A stretch of 64,000 nt of DNA from JALZUV01 sp963837025 (GTDB lineage: Bacteria; Pseudomonadota; Alphaproteobacteria; Rickettsiales; JALZUV01), in NCBI GenBank assembly GCA_963837025.1, contig CAWILT010000002.1:744001-808000 (forward strand), read 5' to 3'. How positions within the stretch are numbered: position 1 is the first letter of the stretch; every line of letters starts with the position of its first letter. Both the position numbers and the translations under genes were made by a program. This document shows, one piece after another, positions 8,618-16,388 of the stretch. The notes under the pieces were generated by a model. The model saw nothing but the letters and a program-made list of their open reading frames with translations. It was not told the origin of the DNA and ran no database searches.

Positions 8618-8634
8618 CAAACATTACAATTAAA

Positions 8635-9186
8635 ATGACACGCCCTGTTGAAGAGCAATGCCGCTATTGGATGGCCAAATCGCAAATGGGCGATAAATTG
8701 GCTTACGCACAACTGCTCGCGCATGTGCAGAGCATGGCGCAACGTTATGTAATCTCGCGTTTATCCAACCACGCTGATGCGCATGATGTGGTGCAAGAAA
8801 TGTTGCTATCGGTGCATAAAGCACGCGCAACTTATGATGTAAATAAACCATTCTATCCGTGGATGTATGCTATTATCAATTATCGCCTACATGATTATTT
8901 TCGCCGGCATTATAGAAAGCGCGATCGCGAAGCACCTGAGCTTGATAGTGATAAGGTGGATGATAGCGCCACTAATCCAGAACAATGGGCAAATGATAAA
9001 CAATTAACCACAAAACTATTATTGAGTTTAAATGCCAAACAACGCCAAATTGTTGAGATGCTCTATGTTCAAGGCAATTCCGCTCAAGAGGTATCTAAAG
9101 CGCTCAACCTATCCATATCCGATGTGCGCGTAACCGCTCACCGCGCATTAAAAGAACTAAAACAAAAAGCAGAAAAAGTCGCATGA
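8635..9186 (+). CDS. sigF: ECF RNA polymerase sigma factor, SigF type
   Basis: Extracytoplasmic-function sigma factor. Region 2 spans DAHDVVQEMLLSVHKARATY and PFYPWMYAIINYRLHDYFRR; region 4 is LLLSLNAKQRQIVEMLYVQG, followed by NSAQEVSKALNLSISDVRVTAHRALKELK. At 183 residues it has normal ECF length. The stop overlaps the nrsF-like start by 4 nt, so the two are translationally coupled. The pairing with a DUF1109 anti-sigma and a downstream bufferin operon matches the Caulobacter SigF locus, where SigF responds to copper and other metals or oxidants. That regulatory role is inferred from the family and context. Confidence 0.92.
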   Translation: MTRPVEEQCRYWMAKSQMGDKLAYAQLLAHVQSMAQRYVISRLSNHADAHDVVQEMLLSVHKARATYDVNKPFYPWMYAIINYRLHDYFRRHYRKRDREAPELDSDKVDDSATNPEQWANDKQLTTKLLLSLNAKQRQIVEMLYVQGNSAQEVSKALNLSISDVRVTAHRALKELKQKAEKVA

Positions 9187-9815
9187 ATAATAACAATTTA
9201 ATCGCCCAATTAGCGGATGATGTAACACCCGTACAGCCCATTAGTATACTGCGCCGCTTGGTGCTCACTTTTTCAGTGTTAATCATGTATATTACACTTG
9301 TGCCTATGTTGTTTGGTGCGCGCCCCGATTGGGCACAGCAAATGGCCACTTTATCCTATCAGCTAGAGATGGGCATTTCAATTGCACTCACCTTTAGCGC
9401 TGCATTTTTAGCCGTACGGCTGGCAGTTCCCACACAAACGCGTTTCCCTTATGGCTGGCTCATCGGAGTAGCTGCATTAGCCATCGGCGCAGTAATTGGT
9501 TTGCTGGGTGAAGTATCCATGCAAGGCGTGCGCGATTCCTTTGCGTCAAATCATTATTATATTACTGCTGGGGTAATTGCCTTTGCAACGCCGGTGGCCG
9601 CCGCCCTTTTTATTAGCGTAGCAAAAGGCGCCACCACGCAACCGGCGCTTGCTGGCCTAGCTTCATTACTATCGGCCAGTGCTGCGGGACATTTTATCAT
9701 GCGCACCATCGGCCAATCTAATAATTATGCCGAGGTGCTGCTTTGGTGTTATTCACCCGTGCTGATACTTGCTCTAATTGGTTTTATAATGGGTCAAAAA
9801 TACCTGCGATGGTAA
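9183..9815 (+). CDS. nrsF: NrsF (DUF1109) membrane anti-sigma factor
   Basis: Integral membrane anti-sigma with six hydrophobic segments spread over 210 residues and the family ending GQKYLRW. NrsF proteins hold SigF at the membrane and release it on metal or oxidant stress; in Caulobacter two conserved cysteines are needed. Here only one cysteine is present, Cys189 in LLWCYSP, beside the conserved W-Y pair, so the usual two-Cys sensing cannot work unchanged. The gene overlaps sigF by 4 nt. The copper-peptide gene follows after about 100 nt. Confidence 0.88.
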   Translation: MNNNNLIAQLADDVTPVQPISILRRLVLTFSVLIMYITLVPMLFGARPDWAQQMATLSYQLEMGISIALTFSAAFLAVRLAVPTQTRFPYGWLIGVAALAIGAVIGLLGEVSMQGVRDSFASNHYYITAGVIAFATPVAAALFISVAKGATTQPALAGLASLLSASAAGHFIMRTIGQSNNYAEVLLWCYSPVLILALIGFIMGQKYLRW

Positions 9816-9864
9816 TTTCAGATTATTTTTGTAATGAATTCTGTTAAAGTGGCCAAGAACAGAA

Positions 9865-9882
9865 TGTAAGCAGGTGCTTACA
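9865..9882. promoter_or_regulatory. Inverted repeat upstream of bufA
   Basis: Perfect 7-bp inverted repeat TGTAAGC (9865-9871) / GCTTACA (9876-9882) with a 4-nt spacer, 34 nt before the bufA start. A GTAATG...CCAA pair with a 16-nt spacer lies just upstream (starting about 9836) and weakly resembles the GTAACC-N16-CGAA promoter described for Caulobacter SigF. Operator and promoter roles are inferred. Confidence 0.4.
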
Positions 9883-9915
9883 AGCATACCAAACAAAAAA
9901 ACTTTGAGAGTTATC

Positions 9916-10230
9916 ATGACAAAAACAAAATTAATTATCCCCGCATTTGCATTGGCCGCTATGGCGAGTGCGGTTGCATTTACTACTACCGATGCACAAG
10001 CAAAAGAAGGCATGGAAAAATGTTATGGCGTTGCAAAAGCCGGTGCAAACGATTGCGGCAGCGCAACCGGCACGCATAGCTGTGCAGGCCAAACTGCTTC
10101 CGACAATATGTGGGAAGAATGGAAATATGTGGAAACTGGCACGTGCGAAGATGCTGGCGGCCATTTAGAAGCACAGAATCCAGCCGATGATCACGACCAT
10201 GACCATGATGCTGACCACGAAGAAAAATAA
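9916..10230 (+). CDS. bufA: Bufferin precursor BufA (DUF2282), copper-binding RiPP
   Basis: DUF2282 peptide of 104 residues. A Sec signal peptide (residues 1-29, cleavage after DAQA) precedes the cysteine core EGMEKCYGVAKAGANDCGSA with Cys36, Cys47, Cys56 and Cys77. In the described bufferins, core cysteines are oxidised to thiooxazoles by the DUF692 enzyme and the mature peptide sequesters copper in the periplasm. This one carries an extra C-terminal tail of alternating Asp and His (residues about 91-101), itself a likely metal ligand. The ATG at 9916 is chosen because it gives a normal signal peptide; an upstream ATG at 9874 sits in the inverted repeat. Maturation genes follow downstream. 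Confidence 0.9.
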   Translation: MTKTKLIIPAFALAAMASAVAFTTTDAQAKEGMEKCYGVAKAGANDCGSATGTHSCAGQTASDNMWEEWKYVETGTCEDAGGHLEAQNPADDHDHDHDADHEEK

Positions 10231-10248
10231 TTAAAAGCAAATTTTAAA

Positions 10249-10284
10249 AAGGCTGTGCGGTGGCAACATCCACAGCCTTTTTTT
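10249..10284 (+). terminator. Terminator/attenuator between bufA and bufBC
   Basis: Stem AAGGCTGTG (10249-10257) with CACAGCCTT (10271-10279), a 13-nt loop and a T run to 10284. It lies between the precursor gene and its enzyme gene, immediately before the enzyme's first ATG codons. Partial readthrough would give much more precursor than enzyme. Confidence 0.85.
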
Positions 10285-10302
10285 ATGAAAATGAAAGCAG
10301 CG

Positions 10303-11859
10303 ATGACAAACACACTACCCACACTCGGTTATGGTTTAGTGCTAAGATCGCAACATTGGGACGCAATTTTGGCATCGCCCAACCACGCGGTGGATTGGTT
10401 TGAGATTATATCAGAAAATTTCATGCATAATTTTGGTTACGCGCGCGATGTTTTAGGTGAAATTGCACGCGCTAAACCAGTGGTTATGCACGGCGTATCC
10501 CTATCAATCGGCAGCAGCGATGCACTTGATTTGGAATATGTCAAAACACTCAAAGCGCTCGCCGATTGGGTGAATCCTCCTTGGATATCCGATCATATTT
10601 GTTGGACGGGCATCAATCACACCAACACACATGATTTGCTGCCGCTACCCTACACCCGCGATAGTTTGGCAAATTGCGTCGCTAAAACGCGGGAGTTTCA
10701 ATCACGTATGGAGCGGCCATTACTGCTTGAAAACCCATCAAACTATATGGAGTTTGCCGATAACACCCTGACCGAATGGCAGTTCGTAAACGAGCTTTTA
10801 GAACAGGCCGATTGCCATTTGCTGCTAGATATCAATAACGTGTATGTCACCTGCTTTAATCATCGACTAGAGCCTAAAACCTATATTGATTCCATTGACC
10901 CGAATCGCATCGCGCAAATTCATCTGGCGGGGCATGAACATCATGGCAGCCATTTAATTGATACGCATAATCAACCCGTGCATGATGATGTATTGGCGCT
11001 CTATCATTACACAATGCAAACCAAAGGTTTCACGTCAACCATGCTAGAATGGGATGCGGATATTCCCAATTTTGCAACCATGCTGAGTGAGTTGGAGCGT
11101 ATTAAAACTGCCAATCAAACATTAGATTTGCCTAATTTTTCTACAGCTCATTCGGATGCTACAATATCAAAACCGCTGCCATATCATGTGCGTATGCAGC
11201 AATTTCAACAATGTGTTTTACAACGCAAAGCTCCCGCCGATTGGGTTAAAGATAAGCCTGAATTTTCAAGCAATGCGCAAATGAATGTCTATCAGTTAGC
11301 ATATCGCAAACGTTTATTCGATAGCCTGCAAAATCATTTTCCTGAAACATTAAAAGCGATGGGGCAGGAGGATTTTAATCTGGCCGCACGCAGCTACATC
11401 GAAGCAACCCCATCACAATTTCGCGCGATGGAGCCTTATCTTAATGCGTTTGCCACATTCTTGAAAACCTTTGCTCCTACCTTTGCAAGCATTGCGCAGA
11501 CCGAGGCTTCCATGCATCAACTACGCGATAAGCCTCAGCCTTTGCCGCTTACGCCACAGCAATTTGCACAAGCTGCAAATGGCGATTTTGCAACAATCAA
11601 TTTACAACTCACCCCCGCTTGCTTGCTCACCCCGCGCGCCGTTTATCTGTGCCAAAAATCTGATATTTTTCGTCAACCCTTAGAGCCAATCGAATATGAA
11701 ACCCTTAAAGCTATTGCCGAAAATGCATCGTTAGAAGATGCAATGCATACGCTTTATGAGCGTGATTTGTGCGATGAAAACTCACTCATTCCTACAGTGC
11801 AACAAGTGCTAACTACCTTTATGCCGAAAGGATTTTTCATTTTAGCCCCTTCCGGCTAA
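10303..11859 (+). CDS. bufBC: Fused bufferin maturation protein BufB-BufC (DUF692-DUF2063)
   Basis: The N-terminal part (to about residue 275) is a DUF692 multinuclear iron oxidase. The metal-ligand motifs appear in order: VMHGVSLSIG, ISDHICW, LLENPSNYMEF, LLDINNVYV, IHLAGHEHHG and MLEWD. The C-terminal part (about residue 300 on) matches DUF2063 (MQQFQQCVLQ, NVYQLAYRKRLFDSLQNHFP, ARSYIEATPSQFRAMEPYLN). In known bufferin operons these are two genes, with BufC binding the precursor and BufB oxidising its cysteines. One chain of 518 residues combines both. Start chosen at 10303 (MTNTLPTLGYGLVL); ATGs at 10285 and 10291 are possible. A GTG at 10255 lies inside the terminator stem and is unlikely. 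Confidence 0.9.
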   Translation: MTNTLPTLGYGLVLRSQHWDAILASPNHAVDWFEIISENFMHNFGYARDVLGEIARAKPVVMHGVSLSIGSSDALDLEYVKTLKALADWVNPPWISDHICWTGINHTNTHDLLPLPYTRDSLANCVAKTREFQSRMERPLLLENPSNYMEFADNTLTEWQFVNELLEQADCHLLLDINNVYVTCFNHRLEPKTYIDSIDPNRIAQIHLAGHEHHGSHLIDTHNQPVHDDVLALYHYTMQTKGFTSTMLEWDADIPNFATMLSELERIKTANQTLDLPNFSTAHSDATISKPLPYHVRMQQFQQCVLQRKAPADWVKDKPEFSSNAQMNVYQLAYRKRLFDSLQNHFPETLKAMGQEDFNLAARSYIEATPSQFRAMEPYLNAFATFLKTFAPTFASIAQTEASMHQLRDKPQPLPLTPQQFAQAANGDFATINLQLTPACLLTPRAVYLCQKSDIFRQPLEPIEYETLKAIAENASLEDAMHTLYERDLCDENSLIPTVQQVLTTFMPKGFFILAPSG

Positions 11860-11911
11860 CTCATGCCAGCCATAAAGTGAGAGAAATTTCACCCTAACCT
11901 AAGGCTTTTTT

Positions 11912-12265
11912 ATGGCAGAATCCACGCAGTTCCAACCCATTATCACCACCAACCTCACCACTCTAATGGCGGATGGCCAAACCGAATCTTCCGCGATTGA
12001 TTTATCCGGAACCACCCTTGCAGCGCTAAGCATACCCGCAGAATTTGAAGGCGCCAGCATCTCACTTAAAGCGGCTATTGCTGCTAATGGAAACTTTGTA
12101 TCCGTTTATGATGCTAAAGGCATTGTGGTTTCTTTTAACGCCGCGGCGAATCGGTTTATTGTTATTGAGCCTGCCTTAATGGCTGGTTTGCAGCATATAA
12201 AACTTGTTTCCAATGTGGCGCAATCGGGTGATGCAACCATCACGCTACTCACTCGCCCCATTTAA
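11912..12265 (+). CDS. Small phage-virion-like protein
   Basis: 117-residue, mostly beta-strand protein without signal peptide. The pattern AIDLSGTTLAALSIPAEFEG .. IVVSFNAAANRFIVIEPALM .. AGLQHIKLVSN .. ATITLLTRPI resembles small proteins encoded among phage structural genes, which end in a similar IxLxxRPx motif. The resemblance is from memory of the pattern. It precedes a LamG-like gene by 10 nt, and the two form a probable operon between bufBC and dapA, far from the main phage cluster at 24-47 kb. Function is not known. Confidence 0.6.
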   Translation: MAESTQFQPIITTNLTTLMADGQTESSAIDLSGTTLAALSIPAEFEGASISLKAAIAANGNFVSVYDAKGIVVSFNAAANRFIVIEPALMAGLQHIKLVSNVAQSGDATITLLTRPI

Positions 12266-12275
12266 GGTTAATAAT

Positions 12276-13028
12276 ATGAGCTTGCTTACTACGCTAAACC
12301 CCACACAATCGGCCTTTGATACTCTCGTCCGCCGTCCATCGCTTGAAGTATTTTTCGATGCCATCGCTTCGCCGCGCACGTTAACCACAAGCAACCAAGT
12401 GCAGCAATGGAACGATATTTCAGGCAACAATAATCACGCGCTAAAAGTTGCTACCGATCCCATGCCCACTTATGTGGCATCTAAAGATGGGTTTCCGTCC
12501 ATCTATAGCGATGGTCAAGCAGGCCGAAAGCTTGATTTTAATCACAGCGTTACAGTGAATGATCCCTTTACCGCCATCGCTTTATTTTTAGGCGATAATA
12601 GCATAAGCGATCCTTCTACTGGTTCATCACTCAATGTGGTGTTTGCTTTTGGGGGTGCCGATGCGAGCAATAACAGCGTGGCGTTGCGCCAATCGCGCGA
12701 TAATCTGCGCGATTTAAGTTTTGTTGGCTATGGCGGCGGTTCGCAGTTGGATGACAGTCCCTATAACAGCTTTGAAACTTTTGCCATTAGTTATGATACC
12801 ATCAAGGTTAAAATGCATTACGGCAACATACTTGAAAGTGGTAGCAACTATAATGCAGCCGCCACTCGCGTAATGGGAACCGGCCGATTATTTAATGAAA
12901 GCCCTCAAAATAGTTCTCGTACGGGTATTGGCTGGCTGCGCTGTATGCTTTTATATAAAGAGGCTTTGAGCGACACCACGCGCAATCAAATTACCTTGGC
13001 TCTAAAACAACGCTACGGCGCTGTATAG
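12276..13028 (+). CDS. LamG/concanavalin-fold surface or tail-fibre-like protein
   Basis: 250 residues. The central motif VQQWNDISGNNNHALKV followed by PTYV and a GRKLDF segment is the signature of bacterial LamG-like jelly-roll domains that bind sugars in phage fibres and cell-surface proteins. The C-terminal segment GIGWLRCMLLYKEALSDTTR, followed by NQITLALKQRYG, is the usual end of such domains. No signal peptide is seen, which favours a virion component over a secreted adhesin. The ATG at 12276 with AAGG upstream is chosen; an upstream frame start at 12204 overlaps the preceding gene. It may provide fibres for the phage-like cluster at 24-47 kb, which is inference. Confidence 0.65.
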   Translation: MSLLTTLNPTQSAFDTLVRRPSLEVFFDAIASPRTLTTSNQVQQWNDISGNNNHALKVATDPMPTYVASKDGFPSIYSDGQAGRKLDFNHSVTVNDPFTAIALFLGDNSISDPSTGSSLNVVFAFGGADASNNSVALRQSRDNLRDLSFVGYGGGSQLDDSPYNSFETFAISYDTIKVKMHYGNILESGSNYNAAATRVMGTGRLFNESPQNSSRTGIGWLRCMLLYKEALSDTTRNQITLALKQRYGAV

Positions 13029-13068
13029 ATACAGTTGCCTTTTGAACCATGAATCATTACATTGCCGC

Positions 13069-13947
13069 ATGGAAAAATTTAATGGAATTATCACAGCCAT
13101 GGTTACCCCCATGCGTGATGGCGCGGTGGATTACACCGCACTTGAGGCTTTCATCAATTGGCAAATTGCGGAAGGCATTCACGGTTTAGTGCCCTGTGGC
13201 ACCACGGGCGAATCGGCTACCTTATCCTATGATGAGCATAAAAAAGTGGTGCAGCGCACCGTTGAGATTGTAAATGGCCGTGTGCCGGTGATTGCCGGCG
13301 CAGGCTCCAATGCAACGGATGAGGCAATATTGCTAGCTAAGTCAGCGCAAAAAAGCGGCGCAGATGCGGTACTCACCGTATCACCTTATTACAATAAACC
13401 TTCCGAAGAAGGGCTTTATGCGCATTTTAAAGCCATTCATGACAATACCGATATTCCGATGATTTTATATAATATCCCCGGCCGCAGCGTAGTGAATATG
13501 AGTGATACACTTATTGCAAAGCTCGCCGATCTACCGCGCATTATTGGAACAAAAGATGCCACCGGAAATTTAGCCCGTGTAAGTACATTACGAGGCTTGG
13601 CAGGCTCCGATTTCATTCAGTTATCCGGTGAAGATATGACCGCTATCGGCTTTAATGCCATGGGCGGTAAAGGGGTTATTTCAGTTTCTTCCAATGTGAT
13701 TCCCTCAATACTTGCAAAAATTCAGCAACTTACGCTTCGCAATGATTGCGAGGCGGCTTTATTGCTACATGATGATACGGTGGATTTGCATGAGGCAATG
13801 TTCTGCACCTCATCGCCCGCGCCCGTAAAATATGCTTTATCGCGCTTAGGACGATGCACGCCTGATGTGCGCTTGCCGATTGTACCCGTCAACGATACGC
13901 ACAAAGCTCAAATTGATCGTGCTATGGTGAAGCTAGGCATCATTTAA
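13069..13947 (+). CDS. dapA: 4-hydroxy-tetrahydrodipicolinate synthase
   Basis: Condenses pyruvate with aspartate semialdehyde, the first committed step to diaminopimelate and lysine. TIM-barrel signatures are VPCGTTGESATLS, AGAGSNATDEAILLAKSAQ, VSPYYNKPSEEGLYAHFKAI, YNIPGRSVVNM and the Schiff-base Lys in IIGTKDATGN. Length is 292 residues from the ATG at 13069, equal to the E. coli enzyme. A TTG at 13042 would add nine residues and is not needed. smpB follows 1 nt after the stop. Confidence 0.97.
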   Translation: MEKFNGIITAMVTPMRDGAVDYTALEAFINWQIAEGIHGLVPCGTTGESATLSYDEHKKVVQRTVEIVNGRVPVIAGAGSNATDEAILLAKSAQKSGADAVLTVSPYYNKPSEEGLYAHFKAIHDNTDIPMILYNIPGRSVVNMSDTLIAKLADLPRIIGTKDATGNLARVSTLRGLAGSDFIQLSGEDMTAIGFNAMGGKGVISVSSNVIPSILAKIQQLTLRNDCEAALLLHDDTVDLHEAMFCTSSPAPVKYALSRLGRCTPDVRLPIVPVNDTHKAQIDRAMVKLGII

Positions 13948-13948
13948 T

Positions 13949-14431
13949 ATGGCAACTAAGTCCAAAAATAGCATGATTTCGCATGGTGTTGTTGCGCGAA
14001 ATAAACGTGCCAATTTTGATTTCGAAATTTCCGATGAGGTAGAGGCAGGCTTAATTCTAACGGGAACCGAAGTGAAATCAATGCGACTAGCTAAAGCTCA
14101 AATTAACGAATGTTATGTAGGCGAAAAGGATGGCGGCTTGTGGTTGTTAGGCGCCATGATTGCACAATATGATGGTGGAAACCGCCAAAATCACGAAGAA
14201 AAACGCCCACGCAAAGTGCTGTTAAAAAAGAAGCAGGAGCTTAAATTATTAGGCGAGATAACCAAAAAAGGCATCACTTTGGTGCCCATAAAATTATTCT
14301 TTAACAGCCGTGGCATTGCAAAACTTATCATTGGTTTAGGTAAGGGTAAAAAAGAATTTGAAAAACGCGATAGTATTAAAGACCGCGACTGGCAACGCGA
14401 CAAAGCCCGCATCATGAAAGAACATAGCTAG
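13949..14431 (+). CDS. smpB: SsrA-binding protein SmpB
   Basis: Partner of tmRNA in trans-translation; it binds the tRNA-like domain and fits the decoding centre of stalled ribosomes. Family motifs are VARNKRANFDFEISDEVEAG, LTGTEVKSMRLAKAQINECY, KRPRKVLLKKKQELKLLGE and the basic C-terminal tail KKEFEKRDSIKDRDWQRDKA, about 160 residues in all. It follows dapA directly, a common alphaproteobacterial order. The tmRNA gene itself was not found in the window. sspB, encoding an adaptor for ssrA-tagged proteins, lies 1.3 kb away on the other strand. Confidence 0.96.
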   Translation: MATKSKNSMISHGVVARNKRANFDFEISDEVEAGLILTGTEVKSMRLAKAQINECYVGEKDGGLWLLGAMIAQYDGGNRQNHEEKRPRKVLLKKKQELKLLGEITKKGITLVPIKLFFNSRGIAKLIIGLGKGKKEFEKRDSIKDRDWQRDKARIMKEHS

Positions 14432-14437
14432 AATATT

Positions 14438-14764
14438 TTAGCGTAAAGGCATGATTGTTGGCTGATTAGCAGACTTACGTCGTTGATTAATGTAGTCACA
14501 AAAACTATCAATACCATCATTCACTGCCTGTTGACGTAATGGCATTGCATGCGATTCAGGAGACTTTTTAAATCGCGCTAAATAAGATTCGCCTCTTGAT
14601 GGTAATATTTCCGCCGCTACCGATAGCACTGATTTTGCATTACCTGCTGCTCCAACAAAATCAAATTCATCGCCTAAGGGGTGTTTGCGTAAGGTTTCAT
14701 CAATTTTAGCAAAAGCGCGCAATTTAGCAGCTTCAATTATTTCAGGGCAGTAGCGGTTATCCAT
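14438..14764 (-). CDS. Conserved-looking small cytoplasmic protein, unknown
   Basis: 108 residues, no signal peptide or membrane segment. It is mixed-charge and probably helical (EIIEAAKLRAFAKIDETLRK, then RQQAVNDGIDSFCDYINQRR). It ends 7 nt from the convergent smpB stop. I recognise no domain. The frame has normal composition for this genome and fills the gap, so it is probably a real gene. Confidence 0.55.
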   Translation of the reverse strand: MDNRYCPEIIEAAKLRAFAKIDETLRKHPLGDEFDFVGAAGNAKSVLSVAAEILPSRGESYLARFKKSPESHAMPLRQQAVNDGIDSFCDYINQRRKSANQPTIMPLR

Positions 14765-14805
14765 AAACTATCATAACGCGAAATTATGTAAGTTTAATGA
14801 CAGCG

Positions 14806-15311
14806 TTAGCGTTGGTCTTTCCAATAAATAAATTCATCGTCGGCTTGCTTGCCCACCATGTAGTAGTAATGCGAATGATGGGTAAATCCCCAGCGCGCAT
14901 AAAAGCGTTGAGCACCTACATTCTCGCTATAACACTCAAATAAATGGCGGCTTTATGGCTAAGATCATCCATCATATTTTGCATCAATATCTGCCCAATT
15001 CCTTGGCCTTGGAAGGCGGAATCAATATAAAGCCTGTCAATCTCCGCACAGGGTTCTATAGGATTCTCAACCGGAAGCGTCATACGCCCCCATTTAGCAT
15101 AACCAATAATTTTCTTCTGATAAAATACCAATAAGATGGCATCCTTATTCAATTCATCATGAAAAAACGCATCACTGCAATAGGTTTGCAAATAATCAGC
15201 AAGGTCATGCTTACTGTAAAGATGCCCAAATTTTTCATTAAATGCGCGCTGGGCAAATTCGGCTAGAGCAGGAATGTCTGAAAGCAGGATGCGCCGTTAG
15301 TCGTAAGTCAT
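14806..15311 (-). pseudogene. GNAT acetyltransferase, nonsense codon plus frameshift
   Basis: Read from the ATG at 15311 (one nt after the tadA stop) the frame gives MTYD, then a stop, then an acetyltransferase sequence in the same frame: LLSDIPALAEFAQRAFNEKF, VFYQKKIIGYAKWGR, EIDRLYIDSAFQGQGIGQIL (the acetyl-CoA loop), then IYLSV. Near 14929-14931 one base appears missing. In the shifted frame the C-terminal half continues as YSENVGAQRFYARWGFTHHS, down to FIYWKDQR and a stop at 14806. Two separate lesions make genuine decay more likely than a single read error, although an alternative non-ATG start would remove the first one. Confidence 0.8.
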
Positions 15312-15312
15312 T

Positions 15313-15759
15313 TTACCGTCTCAAGGCAAAAAATTCTTTGAGCAAGGCTGACGCCTCGCTTTCCATCAAACCGCCTATCACTTCAGGCACGTGGTGGCAG
15401 GTGGGTTGCTGATAAAAACGAGCGCCATGTTCCACCCCCCCGCCTTTGGGGTCGTAAGCGCCAAAATAAAGCCGGCTGATACGTGCAAAGCTAATCGCGG
15501 CGGCGCACATGGTGCAAGGTTCAAGCGTTACATATAAATCGCAATCAATTAAACGAGGCGAGCGTAAAATCTTACCTGCTTGTGCAATGGCCAGAACTTC
15601 AGCATGTGCACATGGATTGACATCGGTCTCAGTTAAATTACTAGCTTGTGCAATAACTTTATTTTGGTAGATAATCACCGCACCTACCGGAACTTCGCCC
15701 AAAATTGCAGCGTGTTTAGCTAGCGCTAAAGCTTGTTGCATGGGGGTGGCCGTAGCCAT
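15313..15759 (-). CDS. tadA: tRNA-specific adenosine deaminase
   Basis: Converts A34 to inosine in tRNA-Arg(ACG). The zinc deaminase motifs are complete: CAHAEVLAI (His ligand and catalytic Glu) and TLEPCTMCAAAI (two Cys ligands), with the N-terminal GEVPVGAVI. At 148 residues it has family length. The gene lies 2 nt downstream of sspB on the same strand and is followed at once by the decayed acetyltransferase gene. Confidence 0.95.
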   Translation of the reverse strand: MATATPMQQALALAKHAAILGEVPVGAVIIYQNKVIAQASNLTETDVNPCAHAEVLAIAQAGKILRSPRLIDCDLYVTLEPCTMCAAAISFARISRLYFGAYDPKGGGVEHGARFYQQPTCHHVPEVIGGLMESEASALLKEFFALRR

Positions 15760-15761
15760 TT

Positions 15762-16280
15762 TTATTTGCGGAACGTATCGATGGATATCACTTCGGCTAC
15801 GGGGCGTTTATCTTTGCCTTTTTTGCCTTTACCACCATCATTATCCATCAACGGCAGCTCATCATCGGCGGCATCTTCACCATCATCAAATTCAAAATCA
15901 TCATCAATTAAATGGAATTGTAGGCCAAATTTAATAGATGGATCGGCAAAAGCCGTCATGGCTGCAAAAGGCACCACCAACTTTTCAGGTCGTTTATTAA
16001 AGCTTAACGTGATGGAAAAGAGTTTCTCAGTTACAATCAAATCCCAAAATTGATGTTGCAACACAATCGTCATTTCGTTCGGATATTTCTTCTTTAAAAC
16101 CGATGAAATCTCAACGCCGGCAAAATTGGTATCGAATGTAATGAAAAAATGATGCTCACCAGGCAATTCGCCTTCAGCCTCAACTTGGCGCAACGCTTGC
16201 TTTACAACGCCACGCATTGCCTCGTCGATCATGGTGGGGTAGTCAATTAAAATTTCATTATCCATAGAAGTATCATTCAT
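15762..16280 (-). CDS. sspB: ClpXP adaptor SspB, alphaproteobacterial type
   Basis: Binds the ssrA tag and tethers tagged substrates to ClpX. The folded domain includes IDYPTMIDEAMRGVVKQALR, HHFFITFDTNFAGVEIS, MTIVLQHQFWDLIV and LVVPFAAMTAFADPSIKFGL. An acidic disordered linker follows (DDDFEFDDGEDAADDE), then a Lys/Gly stretch and the C-terminal ClpX-docking peptide VAEVISIDTFRK. This arrangement is the alpha-type SspB. 172 residues. It is the first gene of an sspB-tadA pair and works with the tmRNA/SmpB tagging system encoded nearby. Confidence 0.94.
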   Translation of the reverse strand: MNDTSMDNEILIDYPTMIDEAMRGVVKQALRQVEAEGELPGEHHFFITFDTNFAGVEISSVLKKKYPNEMTIVLQHQFWDLIVTEKLFSITLSFNKRPEKLVVPFAAMTAFADPSIKFGLQFHLIDDDFEFDDGEDAADDELPLMDNDGGKGKKGKDKRPVAEVISIDTFRK

Positions 16281-16388
16281 TACTGCATTACTATTGCAAA
16301 CATATTAGCGCTGATTAACCCTGTTAGCGAGGATGTTTTTTATAAAAATCGAACAAAGGCAGTATTAAAGCATTTAGAATTAAAGACA

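Noticed and set aside
10255..10302. GTG start for bufBC at 10255
   Set aside because: It falls inside a strong terminator stem, and the extra residues do not match the DUF692 family.
16060..16085. GTCATTTCG match to the palindromic repeat within sspB
   Set aside because: Only a short chance match inside coding sequence, without the opposing arm.
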